A DNA stretch of 64,000 bases from CF-162 sp963667205 (GTDB lineage Bacteria; Chloroflexota; Dehalococcoidia; SM23-28-2; RBG-16-64-32), in assembly GCA_963667205.1 (NCBI GenBank), contig OY762959.1:1-64000 (forward strand). Direction: 5' to 3'. This document shows positions 16,627 through 24,664 of this stretch, piece by piece (positions within the stretch are counted from its first letter, which is position 1; each line of letters opens with the position of its first letter). Below the pieces are notes generated by a model. It was not told the origin of the DNA, searched no databases, and saw nothing but the letters and a program-made list of their open reading frames with translations. Both the position numbers and the translations under genes were made by a program.

Positions 16627-17373
16627 CTACTGCCAGCCCTTGGTGGCGCCCGCGACCATTGCCAGCGGGCCAACGGGCCAGTTGAAGCCGTAGACCATCG
16701 CCTTGTTGATGTCCTCCGGGGTGGCGATGCCTTCCTCCAGCACCTTCTGCGCCTCGCGGACGGCGGCGAAGTAGATGCGGTTGGCGATGAAGCCGTAGCG
16801 GCCCGGCGCGTCCTTGACACGCACAGTCGCCTTGCCGGCCCGGCTGCAGAGCTCTTCGAGTGCGGCGATCGTCTCTTCCGCCGTTTCCGGCGCGTGCACG
16901 ATTTCGACGAGCCTCATTACCGGCGCCGGGCTGAAGAAATGCATGCCGATAAATCGCGGCCGGCGCGCTTCCGAAACGCCCTTGTTGATGTCGGAGATGG
17001 CGAGCCCGGACGTGTTCGAGGCGAAGATCGCCTCCGGCTTGATGGCGGAGTCGATCTCGACGAAGACCTTCTCCTTGAGGTCGAGGTCCTCGGGCACGGC
17101 CTCGATGATGAGGTCGACGCTGGCGAGGTCGGCGAGGTCCGTCGTCCAGGAGAGACGCGAGAGTGCGCCGTCGGCCTCCTCCTGGCTCGTCTTGCCGCGC
17201 TCGACGCCGCGGTTGAGGCCGTAGCGCCCCTCGACGACCGTCTCGCGGGACTTCGCGATCATCTCGTCGTTGACGTCGCGGATCGTGACCTGTGCGCCGC
17301 CGACTGCGAGCGCCTGGCCGATGCCTGATCCCATGACGCCGCCCCCGACGACGCCGATCGTTTCGATGCTCAT
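16627..17373 (-). CDS. 3-hydroxyacyl-CoA dehydrogenase (3-hydroxybutyryl-CoA type), short C-terminus
   Basis: ATG 17373 follows AAAGGAGGAG at an ideal distance. The N-terminal Rossmann motif GVVGGGVMGSGIGQALAVGG, then EAVPEDLDLKEKVF, ASNTSGLAIS and GMHFFSPAPVM identify the NAD-dependent enzyme that oxidises 3-hydroxyacyl-CoA in beta-oxidation or butanoate metabolism. The second domain starts normally (GFIANRIYFAAV) but the protein stops at VAGATKGWQ after 248 residues, where relatives usually run to about 285 and end with a GRKxGxGFY-type motif. The loss may be real or due to a local sequence error. It lies in a minus-strand operon just downstream of enolase. Confidence 0.85.
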   Translation of the reverse strand: MSIETIGVVGGGVMGSGIGQALAVGGAQVTIRDVNDEMIAKSRETVVEGRYGLNRGVERGKTSQEEADGALSRLSWTTDLADLASVDLIIEAVPEDLDLKEKVFVEIDSAIKPEAIFASNTSGLAISDINKGVSEARRPRFIGMHFFSPAPVMRLVEIVHAPETAEETIAALEELCSRAGKATVRVKDAPGRYGFIANRIYFAAVREAQKVLEEGIATPEDINKAMVYGFNWPVGPLAMVAGATKGWQ

Positions 17374-17422
17374 GGGGTTCTCCTCCTTTTGCGGCGGGTT
17401 GTGCCCGCCATGCGAATCTATA

Positions 17423-18712
17423 CTAAGCTCGCGACTGCGCAAGCGCCGCGCCGCCGGCATAGCGCGCGCGGGCGCCCAGCTCCGCCTCGATGGCGAGCAG
17501 GCGGTTGTACTTGGCGGTGCGTTCGCCGCGAGCCGGCGAGCCGGTCTTGATCAGGCCGGCGCCGGTGGCGACGACGAGGTCGGCGATCGTCGTGTCCTCA
17601 GTCTCGCCGCTGCGGTGGGAGATCACGGAGGTCCAGCCGGCGCGGTTCGCCTCCGCGATCGCGTCCAAGGTCTCCGTTAGCGTGCCGATCTGGTTGAGCT
17701 TGATCAGCACGCTGTTCGCCGCCTCCTGCCGGATGCCCTCGCGGATGCGCTCGACGTTCGTGACGAAGATGTCGTCGCCGACGAGCTGCACGCGGTCGCC
17801 CAGGCGTGCGTTGAGCGACCGCCAGCCGTCCCAGTCCTCCTCCGCCATCCCGTCTTCGATCGAGACGATCGGGTAGCGGCGGCACCAGTCGGCCCAGAGG
17901 TCGACCAACTCGTCCGGCGTCAGAGTGCGCCCTTCGCGCGTCAGCTCGTAGTTGCCGGCCGACTCAAGCTCCGAAGTGGCGGGGTCGAGGGCGATCGCGA
18001 CCTGTTCGCCCGGCATGTAGCCGGCCGCCTCGATCGCCCTCAGGACGAGGTCGATCGCCTCGTCGTTCGCGAGGCCCGGCGGCGCAAAGCCGCCCTCGTC
18101 GCCGAGCGTCGTCGGCATGCCGCCCTCGTGCAGGATGCTCTCGAGAGCGTGGTACACGTCGACGGACCAGCGCAGCGCCTCGGAAAAAGTCGCCGCGCCG
18201 ACGGGGGCGACCATGAACTCCTGGAAGTCGGTCGAGCCTTCTGCGTGCTTGCCGCCGTTGAGGATGTTGAGCAGCGGCAGCGGCAGCAGCGCCGGGTCAT
18301 CGTCGGCGAGGTAGCGGTAGAGCGGCTCGCCGGCCTCGGCCGCGGCCGCGTGCGCGACGGCGAGCGAGACGCCGAGGGTAGCGTTGGCGCCCAGCGCTGC
18401 TTTGTTCGGCGTGCCGTCGAGGTCGATCATCGCCTGGTCGATTTCACGCTGGGCGTCGCCGGGCAGGCCGATCACCTTCGGCGCGATCGTGTCGTGAACG
18501 TTGGCGATCGCCTGCAGGACGCCCTTGCCGCCGTAGCGCCGGGCGTCGCCGTCGCGGAGCTCGACGGCTTCGTGGACTCCGGTTGAGGCGCCCGAGGGCA
18601 CGGCGGCCTCGCCGCGAGCGCCGCTTTCGAGCACGACTTCGACGGCGACGGTGGGGTTGGCCCGCGAGTCCAGGATCTCGCGGGCGCGTATCGATGCGAT
18701 GTTGCTGGCCAT
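17423..18712 (-). CDS. eno: Enolase
   Basis: A 429-residue protein of full family length. It starts with the enolase N-terminal signature (IRAREILDSRANPTVAVEV), followed by the flexible loop PSGASTGVHEAVELRD, the metal-binding region (SIEDGMAEEDWDGW) and the C-terminal catalytic loop (SHRSGETEDTTIADL). It converts 2-phosphoglycerate to phosphoenolpyruvate in glycolysis in the cytoplasm. The LOG-like gene upstream ends 2 bases before its ATG and the dehydrogenase gene follows 49 bases downstream, so these are likely one operon. Confidence 0.97.
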   Translation of the reverse strand: MASNIASIRAREILDSRANPTVAVEVVLESGARGEAAVPSGASTGVHEAVELRDGDARRYGGKGVLQAIANVHDTIAPKVIGLPGDAQREIDQAMIDLDGTPNKAALGANATLGVSLAVAHAAAAEAGEPLYRYLADDDPALLPLPLLNILNGGKHAEGSTDFQEFMVAPVGAATFSEALRWSVDVYHALESILHEGGMPTTLGDEGGFAPPGLANDEAIDLVLRAIEAAGYMPGEQVAIALDPATSELESAGNYELTREGRTLTPDELVDLWADWCRRYPIVSIEDGMAEEDWDGWRSLNARLGDRVQLVGDDIFVTNVERIREGIRQEAANSVLIKLNQIGTLTETLDAIAEANRAGWTSVISHRSGETEDTTIADLVVATGAGLIKTGSPARGERTAKYNRLLAIEAELGARARYAGGAALAQSRA

Positions 18713-18714
18713 GC

Positions 18715-19212
18715 CTACTCCGGTCTGCTGGCGCGCCGCTCTTCGGCGAGCGCGATGGCTTGTTCGACGGCGGCGACGGGGTCGCTCACTCGGACGATGC
18801 GGTCTCCGTCGTGGCCGCCGTAGTCGAAGTCCCAGGTGTCGAGGCCGACGATCGGCACTTCGTGGATCAGCGCATAGGCGATCTCGCTCAGGGTGCCGTA
18901 GGCGCCGTCGATGGCGATGATCGCTTGGCCGCTGAGCACGACGATCACGTTGCGGGTGAAGCCGAGGCCCGTAAACACCGGGAACTCGACGTGCGGATTG
19001 GGCGGCGTCTCGTCGCGGTCGCGGCCGGGCATGATGCCGATCGTGTGGCCGCCCTCGGCGCGCGCGCCCCGGCAGGCGGCCTCCATCACGCCGCCGCGGC
19101 CGCCGCAGACGAGCGTCGCGTCGCGACGGGCGATCTCACGGCCGACTGCTTCCGCAGCGTCGAGCGCAGCGTCACCGGAGGCTTCCCCGCCGATCACGGA
19201 GATCATCATCAC
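18715..19212 (-). CDS. LOG/TIGR00725-like nucleotide-binding protein
   Basis: A 165-residue Rossmann-like protein. VCGGRGGVMEAACRGA and the loop AIDGAYGTLSEIAYAL correspond to the two conserved segments of the LOG (lysine decarboxylase-like) superfamily, but the canonical PGGxGTxxE is altered to DGAYGTLSE, which fits the TIGR00725 subgroup rather than cytokinin-activating LOG enzymes. The substrate is unknown. Three consecutive Met codons make the exact start uncertain (19206-19212). It is the probable first gene of the enolase operon. Confidence 0.7.
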   Translation of the reverse strand: MMMISVIGGEASGDAALDAAEAVGREIARRDATLVCGGRGGVMEAACRGARAEGGHTIGIMPGRDRDETPPNPHVEFPVFTGLGFTRNVIVVLSGQAIIAIDGAYGTLSEIAYALIHEVPIVGLDTWDFDYGGHDGDRIVRVSDPVAAVEQAIALAEERRASRPE

Positions 19213-19240
19213 GGGTCGTAATGATAGATGACGCCGCCGT

Positions 19241-21105
19241 CTACGGCGACAGCGTCCACGAGTACGACGCCGGTTCGGCCGTCCCGCGCGTGACGGCGGA
19301 GATGGCGATGACCGTTTCGCGACGGTCGTCGAAGAGGAGGCCGGCTACTTCGTCGTTCTCTATGTCCAGCACGAAGACCTCCCCGTCAGCGTCGATCGCC
19401 TGCACGAGCCATTCCTGCTCCAGCGGCCCGTCGACGAGGCGGAACCCCTCCGCGTGCCAGTCGGCATCGCCAGCGGCGGTATCGACGAAGCCGGTCTCCG
19501 GAACTTCGATGTTGTCGACCGCGAACCCGGTTCGGTTGGCGGAGTCGTCCGTCACATACTCGAAGCGAATCAGGACCTGCCGGCCGGTGAATTCAGCGAG
19601 GTCGATCTCCTCCGCGAGCCAGCCGTCGCTGGCGCCGGTGTAACCGTGGCCGAACGACGCACCGGTCGGGTCGTCCGCCGTTGTGTGCGTGCCGGGGAGT
19701 GTGCGCCACGTAGCGCCGCCGTCCACGGAGGCAACCACGTAGGCGTAGTCCCAGCCGCTCTCGATGTCGTACCAGGCGTCGAAGCGCAGCGTCGTCTCGC
19801 CGACGCCGCGCAGGTCGATCTCGCGGGTCAGGCGCGAGTCGATCGAGTCGCCGCGGCCGGACCACCAGAAGGCGCCGTCGTGCTCTGGTACGCCGATCGA
19901 GACTGTCTTCGCACCCTGGAACCCGAAGAATAGGCCGCCCCCGGCGGGAATCTCGAAGTAGTCGGTGCCGAACTGGCGCACCGTGCCCTCGCCACTGTCC
20001 CCGGCGGCGATCGACTGTGAGACCGACGTCGTCAGGTTCAGGTTCGGATGCGAGTGCGGGCCGTCTGCGGCGTCGCGCCAGTTGGCGATCACCCAGTTGG
20101 CGAAGACGTCGTCGGACGTCGTTCCGTGCGCGGCAAGGTACGCGTCGACGCCGTCCCAGCTGTCGCCCGGTTCGCTCACGAGCGCCATCGCGCCGTCGCG
20201 GCCGCCGTAGTGGTCGAGCAGGTAGGCGAAGAAGAGCTCCGAAGCCGCGTAGTTCGGGATGGTGTCGCCAGCCGATGGCCAGTGATCGAGCTGCAGGTCG
20301 GGGTTCGCGAGGAACTGCGGAATCCAGAACTCGCCACCGCCGACGAGCTGCGAGGCAACCTGCGAAAGGCCCTCGTTGACCCAGGACTCCTCGCCCTCGT
20401 CGGCGTGGCCGTGGATCAGGTGCTGCAGCTCGTGCGCGACGAGGTCGTTGTAATCCACGCCCGGCACCGCCAGAACGCTGCGATCGATGTAGAGCATCTC
20501 GCGCTCGTTGCTGGCGGGAGCCACGTCGCGCGGGAACGAGTCGGCGCCGGCGACGTATCCTCCGACGCCGCGCAGGTCGGCGTGAAGGAGGGTGATGCGG
20601 GGGGTCGCCGTCGACGCCGGGCGTCCACGGTTCGCCGAACGCCGCCGTCACCCTGGGCCAGACTTCACCCTCGAAGTCCGCGGCGATCCGCTCGAGGGCC
20701 GATTCGCTGTAGGAGGTGCCGTCCTGCACGAAGAAGTAGGCGTGGTCAGTGATCGCTCTGATCGTGCCGATGACTTCGTACGTCGACGGGCGGTCGAGGT
20801 CAAGGAGGGTGAACGTCACGCTGTCCCCGACCTCGTGGCCGAACGGCTCGGTGCGCGCCACCCTCCGCGCGTCTGCAGGCAGGCCGAGGAATCGCTGCGC
20901 CAGGTCGATGCGATCGCGGCCCGGCGGATCGTCGTCCGGAGCCGGTGTCTGCGAGGGTGAGGCGGTCGCGGTTGGTTGGGCGGAGGGGGAAGGTGAGGCG
21001 GTTTGCGGGGGTTGGCGTAGGGTCGCTGGAGCCGCCGGCGCAGGCCGCCAGGATGAGGGCGAGGGCGACCGTCGCGGTGACGATCGCCCTCGCCCTCGTT
21101 AGCAC
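19241..21105 (-). CDS. Lipoprotein zinc metallopeptidase (two apparent frameshifts)
   Basis: Read across three frames this is one protein of about 620 residues. From the GTG at 21105 comes a lipoprotein signal with lipobox LILAAC and a Thr/Pro/Ser linker. A C-run shift at 21007-21011 (one base short) leads to the frame of 20605-20861 and beyond. A second C-run shift at 20599-20604 (one base long) leads to the frame that continues to the stop at 19241. The catalytic core is DLVAHELQHLIHGHADEGEESWVNEGLS, here split into HELQH (the zinc HExxH) and the WVNEGLS segment with a likely third ligand. The C-terminal half is beta-rich, like the immune-inhibitor-A type peptidases. It is probably an exported surface protease. 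Confidence 0.75.
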
Positions 21106-21121
21106 ACGAGTGATACGAAGC

Positions 21122-22075
21122 TTACTTGGAGCGCGGATGCGCCTTCTCGTAAACCTCGCGTACGTGCTCGCTGGTCAGGTGCGTGTAGACCTGAGTCGTC
21201 GAGATGTTGGCGTGACCCAGCATCTCCTGTACGTTTCGCAGCGGCATGCCGCCCCTCAGCATGTGAGTGGCAAAGGAGTGGCGCAGCGTGTGCGGGGTGA
21301 CGTCCTCGCCCAGGTTCGCCTGGCGGGCGTACCCCTTGAGGATGAGCCAGAAGCCCTGGCGCGTCAGCCGCTCGCCGCGGCGGTTCAGGAAGAGAGCTGG
21401 CTCGTCCTTGCCGCGGACCAGCACCGGCCGGCCCTCGTCCAGGTAATCCGTCAGAGCCTCGAAGGCCTGATCGTGGATCGGAATCGTCCGCTCCTTTGCG
21501 CCTTTGCCCATGCAGCGGACGAACGGGCTGCTCTGGTCTGCCGTGATGCTACTGACGTCGAGCGAGACCAGTTCGGTCACGCGCATGCCGGTGGCGTAAA
21601 GCAGTTCGAGCATCGCCCGGTCGCGCTTCGCTTCCGGGGTGGCGCGTCGTGCGGGTTGCTCCAGGAGCTCGTCGACCTCATTGGGGCTGATCGCCTTGGG
21701 AAGGGTTTTGCCGACGCGCGGCGAAGTGAGACCTTCCGTGGGGTTGTCCGTGACGGTACCCTCTGCGCTCAGGAAGGAGAAGAAGGACCGCGTGGCGGCG
21801 ACCTTGCGAGCGACCGATGTTTCCGTGTAACCGCGCTGCTTCAGGTCCAGGATGAAGTCCTGGATGGCGGACCGGTCGATGGAATCCCAGCCGTTGGAGC
21901 CGGGGATCGTGCCAATGAAATCGGCGAGCTGCTGGAGATCGTTGCGGTAGGCGGCTACGGTGTTTCCGGAAGAGCCTTTTTCGACGGACAGGAACGTGAG
22001 AAAGCCGTCGAGGTGTTGGCGCATGCCGGATGACAGGTCTGGTTTCTGCAGCCGCTGGGGAGAAATAATGACCAT
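21122..22075 (-). CDS. XerC/XerD-type tyrosine recombinase
   Basis: A 317-residue protein with an N-terminal SAM-like core-binding domain (FLTFLSVEKGSSGNTVAAYR) and a complete catalytic domain: Arg in ATGMRVTELV, Lys in GKGAKERTIP, HTLRHSFATHML, and LGHANISTTQVYTH with the Tyr nucleophile. Length and motifs fit chromosome-dimer-resolving XerC/XerD rather than an element integrase, and no mobile element borders are visible around it. A GAGGAGG sequence lies about 12 bases upstream of the ATG. XerC and XerD cannot be told apart here. Confidence 0.9.
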   Translation of the reverse strand: MVIISPQRLQKPDLSSGMRQHLDGFLTFLSVEKGSSGNTVAAYRNDLQQLADFIGTIPGSNGWDSIDRSAIQDFILDLKQRGYTETSVARKVAATRSFFSFLSAEGTVTDNPTEGLTSPRVGKTLPKAISPNEVDELLEQPARRATPEAKRDRAMLELLYATGMRVTELVSLDVSSITADQSSPFVRCMGKGAKERTIPIHDQAFEALTDYLDEGRPVLVRGKDEPALFLNRRGERLTRQGFWLILKGYARQANLGEDVTPHTLRHSFATHMLRGGMPLRNVQEMLGHANISTTQVYTHLTSEHVREVYEKAHPRSK

Positions 22076-22273
22076 ATTCTATTTGCACCTCCTCTTGGCT
22101 GTCCAGCAGAGCTCTATGGCGCCCCGAGGGACATTGTGGATAAGACACGACCAGCCCTCTGTGGCTGGCTACGCTCATTAGGACAGGACGCGGAGGCGAC
22201 GCGCAAGTTAACAGAATTGTCGGCTAGTTTCGGGCGGATTATGCGCCTGACGTAACCGCGAATCAGAAGTGGC

Positions 22274-23368
22274 TTATGTTGTGGGCGCCCGGTCTTCTCG
22301 ACGTAACTCTACGAGCAGCACCGGGCTGACGGCGACCAGCCGGCGCAGGCCCAGCAGTCGCTCGAGGGCGGCGGCCGCGACGACCCATCGGCTCTCGGAG
22401 CGGCGGCCCAGCGGCGCCCAGTAGAAGCCCCGGAGGCGGGTCGACCGAAAGCCGGCTGCTCGCCACAGCCTCAGATGCTCGGCAGTGCTATGCCGGAAGT
22501 AAAGTCCCTGCCAAGACGACTCCTCGGAGCGCCACGTGCGGCGTCTGAGGCGCGTCAGCAGCCCCTTGTAGGAGCGGGCGTTGTACAGCGTGAGGAGTAC
22601 GATGCCGCCCGGCCGCAGGACGCGCCGGCACTCCTCTCGGAACCAGCCTTCCTCCGAGACGGCCGGCGCCTGTATCGAAACCACGGTGTCGATCGTGTTG
22701 TCTCGAATCGGCAGTGTTGGCAGCTCGCCGACTACGACTGGAGTCAGCTTCGGGTCGTCGGCCATCGCGTAGACCTCGTCGCGGTCGATGTCGGTCGCGA
22801 CGACGTGCTCCGCGTGGCGTGTCAATACGTGCTCAAGACGCCCACCGGCCGAACCGACGTCAGCGATCACTCCGGCCGGGCGCTCCCTGAGGGTCTCGTC
22901 CAGGAAGGACTCCTCGACGCTTGTGGCGTAGGCGCCCATGCGGCTCAGCGCAACCGCCTGCCACAAGCCCCACGTGTCCTTGAGCCGGGTTCTGCGCTCT
23001 TGCGTCTCGGCGAGAACGCGGTCGTTGTGGGCCTGCTCGACGTCGACGCCGCGGGCGATGATCGCGCCGATCGCCACGAGCGCTGCGAGGAGAAGCGCCT
23101 CCAGCGCCAGCGTCGTGAGCTCGCCATCGACTATATCGTCCGCAAGGGCCACGGCCGGGAGGGCAAGTGTTGGTGCAGCTGAGCGCAGGCCGCTTAGCGC
23201 CGCCAGGAGCACCGGAAACGCCAGCAGGATAAGCACCGGCTCGTGCCAGAACGAGCTGCGCGGGACGGTGAAGTGTAGCGCCAGAACGGCTGCGCTCAGG
23301 AGAAGCGGCGGGATGGCCGAAAGAGCAGCGCGGGCCGGGCCTTCTCTGTATTCCGCTACTGGCTGCAA
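22274..23368 (-). CDS. Membrane-anchored class I SAM-dependent methyltransferase
   Basis: The N-terminal 110 residues contain about three to four hydrophobic helices (LLLSAAVLALHF, LILLAFPVLLAAL, LEALLLAALVAIGAII). After a linker comes a Rossmann methyltransferase domain: motif I ADVGSAGGRLEHVL near residue 172, the acidic ATDIDRDEV, and the post-motif LRPGGIVLLTLYN. The methyl acceptor is unknown; membrane location suggests a lipid, quinone or surface glycan. It precedes the pcm gene's 3' side on the same strand and is separated from the recombinase by about 200 bases with no gene. Confidence 0.75.
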   Translation of the reverse strand: MQPVAEYREGPARAALSAIPPLLLSAAVLALHFTVPRSSFWHEPVLILLAFPVLLAALSGLRSAAPTLALPAVALADDIVDGELTTLALEALLLAALVAIGAIIARGVDVEQAHNDRVLAETQERRTRLKDTWGLWQAVALSRMGAYATSVEESFLDETLRERPAGVIADVGSAGGRLEHVLTRHAEHVVATDIDRDEVYAMADDPKLTPVVVGELPTLPIRDNTIDTVVSIQAPAVSEEGWFREECRRVLRPGGIVLLTLYNARSYKGLLTRLRRRTWRSEESSWQGLYFRHSTAEHLRLWRAAGFRSTRLRGFYWAPLGRRSESRWVVAAAALERLLGLRRLVAVSPVLLVELRREDRAPTT

Positions 23369-23419
23369 GAGCGCTCGCCGCTGCCGGGTGGTGCAAGGAG
23401 TTTGGACAGTTCCACGGGC

Positions 23420-24079
23420 CTAGCGTACCTCCGGCCAGGCGCCGTGGCCAAGCAACGGCACGAAGCGGCACGAACCCAGGTTGTGGCGGCGGGCGCCTTC
23501 CGGAGTCTTGACGATTTGCACAAGCTCCTGCACTTTGCGGCCGCCGACCGGCAGAACGAGGCGTCCGTTCATCGCCAGCTGCTCGAGGAGTGTCCGCGGA
23601 ACATCGGGAGAGGCCGCCGTGACGATGACGCCGTCGTATGGGGCACCCGCGGGCCAGCCGAGCTCATCGGCAACGTGGTGCACCTCCACGTTGCCGTAGC
23701 CGAGGCGGTGCAGCCGCTCGGCGGCCGAGGCGGCCAGCTCAGGCACGCGCTCGACCGACACAACGTGCGCGGCCAGCAGCGAGATCAACGCCGCCTGGTA
23801 GCCCGATCCGGTGCCGACCTCGAGCACGCGCTCGTCGCCCGTCAGCATGAGCGCCTGCGTCATGAGGGCCACCATCAGCGGCTGCGAGATGGTCTGTCCG
23901 TGGCCGATGGGGAGCGGCCGGTTCTGGTAGGCGAGGGGCGCCGCCACCGCCTCCACGAAATCTTCGCGCCGGACGCGGGCCATGACGTCCAGCGCGCGCT
24001 GGTCGCTGATCTCGGACGCCAGCTCCGCGAACAGCGACGCTCGCGCTCTCTCCAGGGACTCGCCGGCGGTCCTCTTCAT
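23420..24079 (-). CDS. pcm: Protein-L-isoaspartate O-methyltransferase
   Basis: ATG 24079 is chosen because GAAGAG stands directly upstream and the sequence then begins as the family does (MKRTAGESLERARASL). The long upstream open frame has no domain. Motifs present are QNRPLPIGHGQTISQP, the SAM-binding EVGTGSGYQAALISLLAA and ASPDVPRTLLEQLAMNGRLVLPVG. The enzyme repairs isoaspartyl residues in damaged proteins. A TATACT -10-like box lies just upstream at about 24092-24097 on the minus strand. Confidence 0.93.
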   Translation of the reverse strand: MKRTAGESLERARASLFAELASEISDQRALDVMARVRREDFVEAVAAPLAYQNRPLPIGHGQTISQPLMVALMTQALMLTGDERVLEVGTGSGYQAALISLLAAHVVSVERVPELAASAAERLHRLGYGNVEVHHVADELGWPAGAPYDGVIVTAASPDVPRTLLEQLAMNGRLVLPVGGRKVQELVQIVKTPEGARRHNLGSCRFVPLLGHGAWPEVR

Positions 24080-24172
24080 CTCTTCGCTTTCAAGTATACG
24101 AGTGTAGGGCCGGCCCGCTCCCCTGTCTGGCGCTAACCGGTCGCGTTCGGTATAAGTATGCGAAGAGGCAAA

Positions 24173-24649
24173 ATGAAGCTTGACCTGACGCGCCTGCCCG
24201 TCGGCGAGATGATGGTGGGATTCCTCATCGTTTCGCTGCTCGTTACCTTCATCCTGGCGTTCACGCTGGTGGACTCCGGCACCAACGCTACCGACGACGG
24301 CGTGATCGACGTTGCGAGTACGCCGATCGCAGGCGGCGCCGAAATCGTGATGGGCGACAACTTCTTCGACCCGAACGACATCACCGTCGCTGCGGGCGAT
24401 GCTGTGACCTTCAACGTCACCAACGGCGGCGTCGCGATTCACAACATGCACATCGCCCAGCCGGACGGGAGCTACAGCGGTGGCAACTGCGAGGTCGGGG
24501 GCGAAGATCCGTGCTCAGACCCGGATATCGTCCGGGGAGGCGAGAGCGCCGTCCTCGCGTGGGACGTCCCGGACACGCCCGGCACGACGATCCCCTTCCG
24601 CTGCGATTTCCACCCGGTCGAGATGACCGGCACGCTCACGGTCCAATAG
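24173..24649 (+). CDS. Membrane-anchored cupredoxin-domain protein
   Basis: I chose ATG 24173, preceded by AAGAGG, over ATG 24158. One N-terminal transmembrane helix (MVGFLIVSLLVTFILAFTLV) anchors a blue-copper-like domain of about 105 residues. Likely copper ligands are the His residues of AIHNMH, Cys and His in PFRCDFHPVEM, and the Met of that segment. It may carry electrons outside the membrane, but no partner oxidase is present in the window. TATAAG at about 24151-24156 could be its -10 box with a very short leader. Confidence 0.85.
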   Translation: MKLDLTRLPVGEMMVGFLIVSLLVTFILAFTLVDSGTNATDDGVIDVASTPIAGGAEIVMGDNFFDPNDITVAAGDAVTFNVTNGGVAIHNMHIAQPDGSYSGGNCEVGGEDPCSDPDIVRGGESAVLAWDVPDTPGTTIPFRCDFHPVEMTGTLTVQ

Positions 24650-24664
24650 CGACCGCAGCGGCCT

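Noticed and set aside
21122..22075. Integrase of a mobile element
   Set aside because: Motifs and length fit XerC/XerD, and no attachment repeats or cargo genes are seen nearby.
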